Source of the DNA: Ailurus styani
Lineage: Eukaryota > Chordata > Mammalia > Carnivora > Ailuridae
Reading direction: 5' to 3'
Length of the DNA stretch: 64,000 nt
Assembly: GCA_002007465.1 (NCBI GenBank)
Contig: LNAC01000781.1
Coordinates: 449,383-513,382 of the forward strand
Under the pieces are notes generated by a model. It searched no databases and was not told where the DNA came from. It saw nothing but the letters and a program-made list of their open reading frames with translations. Below, piece by piece: positions 1 to 10,262 of the stretch. Each line of letters starts with the position of its first letter. Positions within the stretch are counted from its first letter, which is position 1. A program made the position numbers and the translations under genes.

Positions 1-469
1 AAACTCTTTCACCAATTCCATGTGTCACTTTAGACTGATTTATAGAACAAAGTATCAGAGAAAAAAGAATTCAGCAGAGCAATGACCTCAAAAGTTTGCA
101 TTGGGATTTACCATGGATGTGTTATCCAAGGCCAAATTGAGAAGATGTGCTTAGCACAGATCTGATATGCAACTAAGAAATTAAGTAGTGATACAAAAGG
201 TCATGCAGGGCTGAGAAATGTTGAAGATCTTGTCCTGCCAGACTGGAGACACATTGCTGAGCACTATGGGCATTCAGTCAAGAGCCTAGAAATACTTTTT
301 GTCATTAGGATTAAAGATACACCCTAGATAGGGTTTGCATTCTAATACTAAAATTCAAGATCGAAATAACAGTAACCTAATAAATATTAAATTAAAATTG
401 ATACAACCAAAATAATCTACAGTAATTTAATGGCCAACGGGATAAAAATCAACACTAATTAGAAAAGAA
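1..469. other. Unassigned AT-rich sequence
   Basis: No gene, RNA or repeat family recognised. The AT-rich text from about 360 onwards may already belong to the decayed L1 that becomes recognisable near 470. Confidence 0.4.
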
Positions 470-918
470 GAAAACAAGCACCATAACCCTCCAATGTATC
501 ATCTATGATGTTCAATTTACAATAAAAAAATAGTAGATATACTAAGAAACATAAATACATAAGCCATAATTGAGATATTAAAAAAAAGCAGATGATAGAA
601 ATAGACTAGATGTGTGTGATTGGAATTAACAGACAATAAGTATATATTCTCTATATAAATATATACATGAACAAAATGAAAATGCTAAAAGTGCCAAGTA
701 CAGTATCTTTTAAAAATATTGGAAGAGTTTAAAAATGGATTTAAGAGTATAGACTAAAGGGTTAATAGTACAGTTGAAAAACAATGATCAAATCTAACTA
801 ATATGGAGAACACAAAATACTGATAAAAGAGCCTCAGTGACCTTGGGGACAATATCAAGGAGTCTAGTATACATGTAATTGGAGTCCCTGGAGGAATACT
901 AAGAGAGAATGGGGTAGT
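470..918 (+). mobile_element. Ancient L1 (or HAL1) ORF1-region fragment
   Basis: The stretch near 825-918 (GAGCCTCAGTGACC, then ACATGTAATTGGAGTCCC, then a GAGAGAATGGGG run) matches the conserved L1/HAL1 ORF1 segment between the coiled coil and the RRM. Upstream text such as AATAGACTAGATGTG and GGAATTAACAGACAATAAG fits the same ORF1 region in sense orientation. It is heavily mutated and has no open frame. The subfamily cannot be told by eye. Confidence 0.6.
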
Positions 919-940
919 TCTTTAATTTCTCTCAGCAATG

Positions 941-1138
941 TTTTTTTTTAAATATTTTATTTATTTATTTATTTGACAGAGAGAGAGATCACAAGCAGGC
1001 AGAAAGGCAGGCAGAGAGAGGAAGAAACAGGCTTCCCGCTGAGCAGAGAGCCTGATGCAGTACTTGATCCCAGGACCCTGAGATCATGACCTGAGCTGAA
1101 GGCAGAGGCCTAACCCACAGAGCCACCCAGGCACCCCT
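941..1138 (-). mobile_element. Can-SINE (tRNA-Lys type)
   Basis: The plus strand shows the reverse complement of a carnivoran SINE: T tract, ATTTTATTTATTTATTTATT, GACAGAGAGAGAG, then GATCATGACCTGAGC and GAGCCACCCAGGCACCCC. A direct repeat CTCAGCAATG lies at 931-940 and 1139-1148, extending into the T tract. The host is an antisense L1. Confidence 0.93.
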
Positions 1139-2160
1139 CTCAGCAATGTTTTGTAGTTGTCATTATAGTGTTTGTAGCTTTTTCTTTGATTTGATCCTTA
1201 AATACATTCTTATGCTAAGGTAAATGGACTTCTTTTAAATTATGTTTCTTCAATTGCTTGCTCCTAATATATAAAAGAAAAATTAATTTTCATATTGTTC
1301 CTTTTTTGTATGATCTTGATGAAATCAATGATTATTTTTAATACATTGGTTGTAGTAGATACCACTTGCTTTCTACATAAGTAATCATGTCATACATATT
1401 TAAAATGAGAAATATCTCTTCCTTTCCAATCTAGTTATGGGTACAAAAACTCTTTACTTTTCTCACTTTTAAAAGGAAAGACATCAATATTTCATAATTA
1501 AGCATGGTGTTTCTGTACATTTTTCATAGATGAGGTTTATTAGGATAAAGAAATTTTCTACATCTTATTTTCTAATATTTTAAATCAGTGTTAAAGTTTG
1601 TTAAATGCATTTATAGCAATTATTGAGATACCCATATAATTTTGTTTTCCTTTATGTTGTTACATGAGAAATTAAGTTTGAAATGTTAAACAAATTTTGC
1701 ATTTGTAAGATAATGCTCATTTGATAAAAATGTATTATGATTTTATGTTTTCCTGAATTTAATTTTCCAATAATATGTAGAAAATTTATTATGTTTGTAT
1801 TCATAAGGGATGCTTATCTTTAATTTTCTTTCACTATTGTATCTTTTTCAGGTTTTGTTATCAGAATTATCCTGCCCTCATTAAATGATTTGGAAAGTAT
1901 TCCCACTTCTTTTCCTTCCTGAAAAAGTTTGTATAAAAATGGTATAATTTATATATTAAGTATGTGATAGAATTCACCAGAGAAACCATGCAGTCCTAGA
2001 ATTTTACTTATGGGAACACTTTTGATTACAAATTTATTTATTTAATATATAGAGTTTTTCATGTTTTTAACTTCTTCTTGTGTCAGTTCTATAAGTTGTG
2101 TTTTTCATATATCCATTTACCTATTTAAAAATTATTAACATATATATTCTCACAATTTTT

Positions 2161-2355
2161 TTTAAAGATTTTATTTATTTATTTGACACACAGAGAGAGA
2201 GATTACAAGTAGGCAGAGAGGCAGGCAGAGAGAGAGAGGAGGAGGCAGGCTCCCCGCTGAGCAGGGATCCCCATGCGGGGCTGGATCCCAGGACCCTGAG
2301 ATCATGACCTGAGCCGAAGGCAGAGGCTTTAACCCACTGAGCCACCCAGGCGCCC
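2161..2355 (-). mobile_element. Can-SINE, young form
   Basis: A complete antisense Can-SINE ending GAGCCACCCAGGCGCCC. Target duplication TATATTCTCACAATTTTT (18 bp, overlapping the T tract) lies at 2143-2160 and 2356-2373. It carries the form with GACACA before the A/T tail and TTTAACCCACTGAGCC at the head. Confidence 0.95.
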
Positions 2356-2488
2356 TATATTCTCACAATTTTTAATGAATAAATTGAATTTTACTTTTTA
2401 AATTTCTGATAGTTTTTGCTTTAAATAGCTGGTTATCTTAAAAGATAATCTCCTTAAAATTTTTTAAACACTATTAAGAAAGGAAGTG

Positions 2489-2715
2489 TTGTCAGGAACC
2501 TGGTTGACTCAGTCAGTTGAGTGTACCACTCTTGGTTTCCATTCAGGTCATGATGTTGGGGTCATGGTGTTCCGCCCATCATTGACTGGCTCTGGATTCA
2601 GGGAATCTTCTTGAGATTCTTCTTCCCTTTCCCTCTGCTCCCATCCTTCCCCCCCACCCTGCTTGCACACACTCATGCTCTTTTTCTCAAATAAATAAAT
2701 AAAATCTTTAAAAAT
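2489..2715 (+). mobile_element. Older, diverged Can-SINE
   Basis: A sense SINE with a degraded tRNA head (GGTTGACTCAGTCAGTTGAG), TCAGGTCATGATG in the promoter B region, a CT-rich body and the tail TCAAATAAATAAATAAAATC. Its divergence and its longer AGATTCTTCTTCCC middle point to an older subfamily. Target duplications are not clear. Confidence 0.8.
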
Positions 2716-2719
2716 AAAG

Positions 2720-3125
2720 GGTTGTCTTTATTAACCTAAATATGTATGATTTTTATGCTTTCATTCTTTTGTGTAGATCTAATGTAGATCTTATATGAAG
2801 GATATCATTTTCTTTCATCATAAAGAATTTCTATAACATTCATCTTTTGTGTATGGCAAATATTTCCTCCTTTTTGAACAGTGTTATTATTTTTTATTCT
2901 TGAAGTATAGTTGACATACAATGTTGTATTAGTTTCAGATGTACAACATAGTGATTTGATAACTCAATGCTCACAATGATAAGCACTGTCATCATACCAT
3001 GTTATTATAATATTATTGACTATATTCTCTATGCTATATTTTTCATCTTTGTGACCATACTTATTCTATAACAAGAATTTTGTACCTCTCAATCTCCTTC
3101 ACTTATATAGTATTTCTTATATTCA
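2720..3125 (-). mobile_element. Ancient L1 3'-region fragment, antisense
   Basis: TTGAAGTATAGTTGACATAC followed by GTATTAGTTTCAGATGTAC, AACATAGTGATTTG, TATTATTGACTATATTC and TTTTGTACCTCTCAATC (about 2895-3095) is the antisense of a widespread L1M 3' UTR. The part at 2720-2880 (ATATCATTTTCTTTCATC) is less certain. Confidence 0.6.
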
Positions 3126-3224
3126 AATCTACCAAGGACAAATTCTCTGAGATTTTCTTTACCAGAAAATGAAATACCAGTACATACTCAACAGTTGAGT
3201 TAAAATTTAAGAAAAACAACAGCA

Positions 3225-3990
3225 ACAACAAAAAACTGAGAAGACATATGTACATATTCTAACCTAGCAATTCTAGATTTAGATATTTACCAAAGAGTAA
3301 TGGAAACATATATCTACAAAAAGACCTGCACAAGTGTTATGTAGCAATGTAATTCATAGTAGCAAAAAATCGGAAATAACCTTCATGCTCATCAATAGGA
3401 AAATATATACATTGCTTTATGTTCACACAATGAAATATAACTCAAATAAAATGGAATGACCTAATAGAACAGACGGCAAAATGAATGTGCCTTAAAAGCA
3501 TCATATTTCATGAAAGAGACCAGGAAGAAAAGAATATTGACTCTATAATTCCATTTATTTATTTTTTAAGGCTTATTTATTTGTTACTTGTGAGAGAAAG
3601 AGGGCATGTGCATGTGTATACAAGTGGGGGAGGCGCAGTAGGAGAGGGAGAGAGAGAATCTCAAGTAGACTCCCTGCTGAGTGAAGAACCTGACTCTTGG
3701 CGCTTGAGCCCAGGACCCTGAGATCATGACCTGAGCCAAAACCAAGAGTCAGCTGCTTAACCTACTGAGCCACTAAGGCACCCCTGAATCCATTTACATG
3801 TAATACAAAAAAGGCAAAAGTAGACCTTTGGTTATAGAAATCATAACAGTATTTTTTTTTTGTTTGGTTTGGTTGTTTAATAGAAGGTAAGAAATGACTG
3901 AAAGGGGACATGAGAGAACTACTTATGGTTGTGGCAATATTCTGAATCTTATCTCAGGCATGGATACAAGAGTCACAGTGGTATATTAGA
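3225..3990 (+). mobile_element. Ancient L1 ORF2 end and 3' UTR, split by a SINE
   Basis: The sense text follows the end of L1 ORF2: AACCTAGCAATTCTAG, ACCAAAGAGTAATGGAAAC, TTCATAGTAGCAAAAAATC, then a CATCATATTTCATGAAAGAG region and TTATGGTTGTGGCAATATTC. A Can-SINE (3559-3785) interrupts it, with the two halves joining at ATTCCATTTA. It lies opposite in orientation to the L1 3' UTR just upstream. Confidence 0.65.
3559..3785 (-). mobile_element. Older Can-SINE inside an L1
   Basis: An antisense SINE with AGTAGACTCCCTGCTGAG, CCCAGGACCCTGAGATCATG and GAGCCACTAAGGCACCCC. The imperfect flanking repeat AATTCCATTTA / GAATCCATTTA fits insertion into the surrounding L1 3' region. Confidence 0.88.
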
Positions 3991-4429
3991 GTTGTTTCAG
4001 GTTGGCTTGTGAGAGCTGATTGTTAAATATTCAGAAATTTAGGAAGCTGCTTGTTAAACCCTTGGTAACTTGAAATCAGATCTGGTGGGAATTTGCACCT
4101 GAAAACTGGTAAATAATGCAAGTCAAAGTTTTGTTTGTTTGCTTTGTTTTGTTTTGTTTCTTCCAGAGACCAGATTTACCAGAACACCACTGCATGAGTG
4201 TATATACACTTATAAAAACTTATTGTGTACTTTAAGTATTGTGTGTTTTCTTCTATGTAGATTTTACAGTTGGGAGTTTGATATGCATAGTTTTATAGCT
4301 CTACTTTCATATGAGAAAAAATCTATACATACAAATATTTCAGTTCAGTTTATATTTGGTTGTTTTGTATGTGTGCATTATTTTTGTTTTAACAAACATG
4401 GATTCTACTTCTTGGTAGTGTTATACAAT

Positions 4430-4975
4430 ATGTGCTCTGAAATTACACTATCTGGGTTTGAATCTCATCACCATACTTTACTACTCTTAGTACCTGTTAT
4501 AGACTGTTTATATCCACCCCCAGCCCCCAAATTTATTAATAAAATTCTAATCCTCAAAGTGATGGGTGGTACTTTTGGGAGATGATTGATCATGAAGGTG
4601 GAGACTTCATGAATGGGTTTAATGCCCTATAAAAGGGACCCAAGAGAGCTCCCTTGCCTCTTTTGCCATGTGAGGCACAGCCAGAAGACAGCCATCTATA
4701 AATGAGACATCAAATATGCTGGTATCTTGACCTTAGACTTCCCAACGTCCATAATGTGAGAAATAAATTTTTGATTTTTTACAATCCCCCCCATCTGTGG
4801 TAGTCTGTTAGAAATATCCAAAGACAGCAGCTTAGATAAGTATAAATGTAAATAGAAATACCACGTACTTCACAAGGTTGTTGTGGAAACCAAATATCAT
4901 AATGCATATAAAGTGTTTAAATCAGTTTCTAACATGTTCACCATCCCCCAAATGTTAGTTGAACTTACATATATT
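4430..4975 (+). mobile_element. MIR, split in two by an LTR
   Basis: The left half (about 4430-4494) has the MIR core TCTGGGTTTGAATCTCATC. The right half (about 4850-4975) continues with TTCACAAGGTTGTTGTGG, ATGCATATAAAGTG and TCAGTTTCTAACATG, the MIR 3' half. The missing middle is where the MLT1-like LTR sits, so the MIR is older. Confidence 0.75.
4495..4826 (+). mobile_element. Solitary MaLR LTR, MLT1-like
   Basis: It begins TGTTATAGACTG and contains AGTGATGGGTGGTACTTTTG, CATGAATGGG, ATAAAAGGGACCCAAGAG, TTTTGCCATGTGAGGCACAG, a GAAATAAATTT polyadenylation region and a closing GGTAGTCTGTTA. This is the order of an MLT1-class mammalian-apparent LTR. No internal retroelement sequence is attached. 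The subfamily is uncertain. Confidence 0.75.
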
Positions 4976-5904
4976 ATCTTTGCTTTTTATAATTATTAAT
5001 ATACTGCAGATATTAATCACACTGTTAATATATATTTTGTGTATATATTAACAAAGTCTAAAAACAGAAGCTCGATAACAATTTATGAAACAAATTAATG
5101 AATTATTACTAAGAATAATGGCTGCTTAGAATTCCATAGCAAGCCTGTATTTAATTAAATAAAGCCTTTTACTTATCCATAGGCCCTTAGTTTTATTGTG
5201 TTTCCTATTATATTTGTCTGCAGTGAACCTATTAAACTTTTAAAAAATTCACACCCTGTATTATATAAGTATAATATAAGTGCTAAGCAGAAAAGAGGAA
5301 TTATTTATGTTTTTCTGTGGGTTTAAAAGAAATCGGGACAGTAATCTTCATATGCGTGTGATATATAATGTAAATAACCAATCACCAAGTGATACAGATT
5401 ATCTCACACAACAATTTCTTTACTAGTGAAAAAAGAGCCAGCGGAGAGTACTAAACCATGAATTTGTTCATTTATTTTGAAAACCAAGTTGTAAAATCTC
5501 TCTCAGCCTTACATTAAAAAAAGCTATAGTCTTACCTCCCGCTATTGAATTTTGTAGGACCTGAACTCAAGGAAACTGTATCACAACTATTCTTTCATCT
5601 GTAGATTATTTTCTCATCTACAGATTATGTGTTATAGCAGTGCAAGGAGACAAGGCTAGAGTTTAAAAACATGAATGAAGACAGAAAAATGAAGACAGAA
5701 CCTTTAGAATCTTTACTGATTGCTAAGCTAGACATTTTAAATTTGCTCCTCCGGATAGGCACTCCACCTTTTTCTGCCTTGCTCTGTGTCTTGGGAGGCT
5801 GACTATGGACTACATGGATAGAATTCCTTGCCTCTTTGTTGTTGGCTGGACTAGAACATGGGCTGAATAAACAAACAAACAAAAAAATGGGGAGCAAAAG
5901 GAAA
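4976..5904. other. Unassigned AT-rich sequence
   Basis: No repeat or gene recognised. The 90-codon minus-strand frame at 5625-5897 has low-complexity, hydrophobic ends and no domain I know, so I do not call it a gene. Confidence 0.45.
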
Positions 5905-6205
5905 GTGCTGGATCCTCGTGAGTCAGCTGTGTATATCTACTGAGGTTACAGCCCTTGAAGTCATTCCTTTCTTATAGTTACAGTTACTGTCCCTGTACCC
6001 CCCACCATTCTCTCCCCAGGTTCCTTCATGGCTGGAGATGGCAACAGCTCCCTATTGTCCCTCCCCCAGGGTGCTCTAACATCCTTGATGATATTGCATA
6101 GCACTAGTACACCTCTGCAAATGGTCCCTTAATTAACTCTCTTGGGTTACTTCTTCAAAGAATACTATTATTTTTTTTCCTGATGTGGCCCTGATTGATA
6201 AAATT
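5905..6205 (+). mobile_element. Possible ancient L1 (L1ME/L1MD-type) 3' end
   Basis: TCTCCCCAGGTTCC, GATGGCAACAGCTCCC, CCTCTGCAAATGGTCCC, TTAATTAACTCTCTTGGG and the closing TGATGTGGCCCTGATTGATA resemble old L1M 3' UTRs, which end in a CTGACTGATA-like motif. Related text occurs at 48,500-48,922. Confidence 0.5.
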
Positions 6206-6450
6206 GCTGGCAGGGAGACTTAGAATTCATTGCAGTTTACTCATCATCCTTGTTACATGTAAATAGTATGAACCAAAGAGAAATACATGTAGGCATTGTT
6301 GATAGAAACCAATCAATAACAGACAAAATGATGATAGTAAAAACAGTATACACACTATAGCTGGTACAGAAAGATCTCATGTACTCTTAGTAAGAAAGTT
6401 TTGATACACAGCATTAGGCTTCCACTCTAATTTATCAATATCTTATTTAA

Positions 6451-6670
6451 TTTTTTTTATTTTTTAAAGATATATTTATTTATTTGAGAGAAATAGAGAA
6501 TGTGCACATGAGCAGGGAGAGGGGCAGAGGGAGAGGAAGAGACAGAATCTTAAGCAGACTCCCTGCTAAGTGCGGAGCCCGTTGTGGGCCTCAATCCCTT
6601 AACCCTGAGATCATGATCCAAGTGAAAGCCGAGAGTCAGTCGCTTAACTGTCTTAGCCACCCAAGCACCC
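6451..6670 (-). mobile_element. Older Can-SINE
   Basis: A complete antisense SINE (AGATATATTTATTTATTTGAG to TTAGCCACCCAAGCACCC). Target duplication CAATATCTTATTTAA at 6436-6450 recurs as CAATATCTTACTTTAA at 6671-6686 with one extra base. Confidence 0.92.
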
Positions 6671-6763
6671 CAATATCTTACTTTAAAGAACATGAAATCA
6701 TATTTGTATATGTAATTTCTATATATAGAAATATATAGAGCCACACCGTTCATGCTTCATTCT

Positions 6764-6959
6764 TTAAAAAAAAAAAAAGATTTTGTTTATTCATTTGAGA
6801 GAGACAGAGAGAGCACAAGGAGGGAGAGAGACAGAGGGAAAGGGAGAAGCAGACTCCCTGTTGAGCTGGGAGCCCAATGTGGGGCTAGATCCCAGGACCT
6901 GGAGATCATGACCTGAGCCAAAGGCAGCTGCTTAACCATCTGAGCCACCCAGGCACCCC
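6764..6959 (-). mobile_element. Can-SINE
   Basis: Antisense SINE: A/T tail AAAAAGATTTTGTTTATTC, GCAGACTCCCTGTTGAGC, GAGATCATGACCTGAGCC, GAGCCACCCAGGCACCCC. Imperfect duplication CATGCTTCATT / CATGCTTCTTT lies at 6751 and 6960. Confidence 0.92.
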
Positions 6960-7014
6960 CATGCTTCTTTATTTTCTGTGAAGTTTTTTGAATTTCACAG
7001 TTATTTTAAGTAGG

Positions 7015-7630
7015 CATCCAGAGTGATCATTTATAAGTTAGCCAGATCAAATCACTTCTTTAAACCCCCCAATGATCTTACATCTAATTAGCAGTAAAAA
7101 TCCAAGTTCATATAAAGGCTATATTGCCCTAATTTATCTGGTTCTCATTGCCTCTCTTATTTCATCTCCCCCATCACCTTCTCTCATTCTGCTGCAGCCA
7201 TAATGGACTAACATACCAGCCAACACACTAGAAATGCTGCCCTGACAGGATTTGTGTTCTTGTTCCCTCCTGGAATACTCTTCCTCCGAATCTGTCCAGC
7301 TTGCACCTTCATCTATTTCAAGTCCTAGATCAGATGTTCCCTGTTGGTTGAGGCTTTTCCTAACTACCCCATTTGAATTTTCAAAATTTTTCCCATAGTA
7401 GACATCTCTATTACCCTTTTGTCCACAGCACTTGTCATCAAAATGCACTACAGATTTTATTATAAAGTTTTTTTGTGTTTCTTTCTCTCTACTACAACAT
7501 AGGTTCTATGAGGGCGGATATCATAATTCTTTTTTCTTTCTTTCTTTCTTTCTTTTTTTTTTTAATACCTAGAACAGTGCTTGTCACATTATGGGAGCTT
7601 AAGAAATATCTATTGAATGAATGGATATTT
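7015..7630 (+). mobile_element. L2 LINE 3' end
   Basis: The order matches the L2 3' end: AGAGTGATCATTTATAAG, CAAATCACTTCTTTAAACC, TTCTGCTGCAGCCATAATGG, TGTTCCCTCCTGGAATACTC, GATGTTCCCTG, GTTCTATGAGGGCGG, CTAGAACAGTGCTTGTCAC and the terminal TATTGAATGAATGG. A TTTC microsatellite has expanded inside it. This is the best-preserved L2 copy in the window. Confidence 0.85.
7531..7563. repeat. (TTTC)n microsatellite with T tract
   Basis: Four to five TTTC units followed by about ten T, lying in the L2 3' end. Confidence 0.95.
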
Positions 7631-8609
7631 GTATGGGGTCAACTGTTAAAGTAAAAATTGTGGTACTAGTAATAAACCAACTCCTAAATGGGAACATTTC
7701 CTACTTGAAAGTGCTCCTAATTATAAAAGTGTTTATTTTCAATATTTTCATCTTTAGATACTTACTATGTAAATAGTCATAAGCTTCATACATTAATATT
7801 AATATATGCTTATAGAAAATTTGGAAAATATCAGGAGGTATGAGGACAAAATTATATTAGATATAATACATATAATTAATATTTTGATGTATTCTAATGT
7901 CATATAGCTCCTTTACATACAGTTAGGTGCCCTGCATTTTGCCCTAATATTTATGTTATGGGTAATTCCCACATTTTTAAAGTTTTAGTAAATATTTGAA
8001 TATTGTAAGTAATTTTTAATGGATTCAAGATATCCAATGTAGTAAATGGACTATTACATTACTTCCTAATGATCCACCTGTTTCATGTTTCATTATTATG
8101 AGAAATAATGACATTTATTTACATAAGTTATCTTAAGAAATCTTATAATTACAGAATAAGAGAAGGGAATGATTGTATAGCACCTCAAAATAATATATTG
8201 ACATAGAAAGTTTGTTTTTCTAAGCTGACATGAACCACCACACACACCAAAAATGGCCCTTCATTGTGCCAAAACACATTGTGTGGTCACTATATTTTTT
8301 AACCATCAAAGAGTCCAGAAAAGATTCAGACAGCTCAGCCCAATAGTAATCTAGCAAAATGGAGATGGAACTTAAGAGGCATCAAGTTTGAAATAGGGGT
8401 GCTGGATTCCTAGTATGTTAAAAACATGGGAAGTACTAAAAAAGTCTGAATCGATATAAGAGAAAACAACCAAGAAGTAAATGACTTCAGTAGTATATAA
8501 CTGATTATGGTGAGAAATTAATGTGTTAGTTATGAAAAAGATGATACACAAACAAAAGCATTCTACTATGTAGCATTGCATTTTCTCCCTGCAAATTTTT
8601 CAGAGGAGT
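7631..8609. other. Mostly unassigned; weak ancient LINE signal
   Basis: About 7810-8110 (AGAAAATTTGGAAAATATC, TTTTTAATGGATTCAAG) faintly recalls an old LINE or MER-class consensus, but I could not place it. No gene seen. Confidence 0.35.
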
Positions 8610-8700
8610 GCCACATTCATTCAATTGTATCCCAAGCACCTAGAAGAGTCCTGGCATATATGGGGTCATCAAGAAATAATTCTGGACTGACTGATTCTAT
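8610..8700 (+). mobile_element. L2 3'-end fragment
   Basis: TTGTATCCCAAGCACCTAG, AAGAGTCCTGGCATATATGG and CAAGAAATAATTCTGG follow the L2 terminal segment. It ends in a decayed TGACTGATT tail. Confidence 0.6.
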
Positions 8701-9778
8701 GTGTGTAATACATAAAAACACAGGCCTATCTATAATTTATATCAATGATCTACTCAGTTCCCAGATAAAATGTCTGTAAGTCTTGTCAGATGGAGAAATA
8801 TGAGATATTAAAGAAAAAGTAAAATGTTTTATTCTTTTGCTAATAAACTCTATAAGTGAGACTGAAAATTTCCAAATAAAAGCAGGCAAGAAAATTTCAA
8901 GAATCAAATTACTGATAAATTACAGTCTAAAGACAGATTTACTCCACTTTTATTTATTTGCTTGTATAAGGGTAATCACAGACTATTAATGGAAAAATGT
9001 GATTGCTTTGAGAATGAAGTCAGAAATTTCTTCAAATTTGATTTTGGATTTGGACTCTGATTTATTATTAACAAGTTATTTATTGTTAATAAAGTTTGCA
9101 TAGCAGCTGGGTGCCATTTATGATGTTGAAGTATGCATAGCAGCTGAGAGCTGCGTGTCGTTTTAAAATTTTTCTTACTAGATCGAGAGGTATTTCTCAT
9201 GTTGAACAATCCCTAAAGTTTAAGTTGCAAATTCACTCTCTTTCATTTATTCATTTATAGATTCAACAAGTTATTTTATTTCTCACTAGACCATTGCAGT
9301 AAAAACATTTCTTATACATTGTATGTCTTTCTATAAAATGTTTTAAACATCTTGGAACACACTGAGTATGAAAAAATCAATATTCATTTAATAAATCTTG
9401 TTTAGCACTTGCACGGTGCAGGACATGAGGCTGGTTTTAGAAATTTCAAAAAGAATCATAAAATAAATTAATAGATAATTATTTTATAAAGCAAACTAGA
9501 AGAATTCTAAGCCATCAGACAATTATGAAATTGGTGCCATACATTACCATCCTTCTAACATTAATTAAATTACTATAAGTAACATTGCTTTAATTCAGAC
9601 TTCAGTAATTTATATAAAGCATATGAGGCAACTTATAATCAAATTATTCATTTCAATAACCATAAAAAGTCATTTTTTAAAAGAAGACCAAGAAAGGCAA
9701 AAATCTATAGTTACAGAGTTACTATAACTGAGCATGATATCTGAGTATCATCTTTTACCATTTATGAGAAAAGTGTAA
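8701..9778. other. Unassigned sequence; weak antisense L2 signal
   Basis: Around 9378-9430, TTCATTTAATAAATCTTG followed by TTAGCACTTGCACGGTGC could be an antisense L2 terminus, too short to assign. A T-rich spot near 9060 repeats TTATTATTAACAAG-like text. Confidence 0.35.
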
Positions 9779-9959
9779 AAGCACCTGGGTGGCTCAGTTG
9801 CTTAAGTGCCTGCCTTTGGCTAGGGTCATGATCCCAGGGTCCTGGTATTGAGCCCCACATCGGGTTCCCTGCTCAGCGGAGAACCTACTTCTCCCTCTCC
9901 CCTTGCTTGTGTCGCTCTCTCTCTGTGTCAAATATATAAAATCTTTAAAAAAAAAAAAA
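9779..9959 (+). mobile_element. Can-SINE
   Basis: Sense SINE: GCACCTGGGTGGCTCAGTTG, GGGTCATGATCCCAGGGTCC, TTCCCTGCTCAGCGGAG, CT-rich body, then ATATATAAAATC and an A tract. Target duplications are not clear. Confidence 0.93.
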
Positions 9960-10094
9960 GATGAACATGTAGAAAATATGTAGATTGCCAAAAAGGAAAT
10001 GAGTCTGGATGACTTAAAGAAGGGAAGAGATCAAAGGATAATGATAAATTTATATTTAGATAGAACATAAATGATTATTTTAACCCACATTGTC

Positions 10095-10262
10095 CCACTT
10101 ATTATTCCTATCAAGTTACAAATTATTGTTCCCGTTTTATATGAGGGCACTGAGGCTCAGAGAAGTTAAGTAACCACAACATTACTTGATTGTAAGTAGC
10201 ATGATTGAGACTAAAAACTAAAATTATTCTTAAACTTCAAGCCCAGTTCTCTTTCTCTACTC
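10095..10262 (-). mobile_element. MIR, antisense
   Basis: TTCCCGTTTTATATGAGGGC, ACTGAGGCTCAGAGAAG, TTAAGTAACC and TGTAAGTAGCATGATTGAG are the antisense of the MIR core and 3' half. Confidence 0.8.

Larger units (their letters stand above)
919..2485 (-). mobile_element. Ancient L1 ORF2 (RT region) remnant, antisense
   Basis: Read on the plus strand this is the reverse complement of the L1 reverse-transcriptase region. Landmarks are TCTCTCAGCAATGTTTTGTA near 930 and 1140, TTCCTTTCCAATCTAG near 1420, and GATAGAATTCACCAGAGAAACC near 1967. All frames are broken. Can-SINEs at 941-1138 and 2161-2355 interrupt it, and their target duplications are made of L1 sequence, so the L1 is older. It abuts a sense-strand L1 ORF1 fragment at about 919. 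Confidence 0.65.

Noticed and set aside
4139..4585. 148-codon plus-strand frame as a gene
   Set aside because: It runs across a MIR and an MLT1-like LTR, is hydrophobic and low in complexity, and has no recognisable domain.
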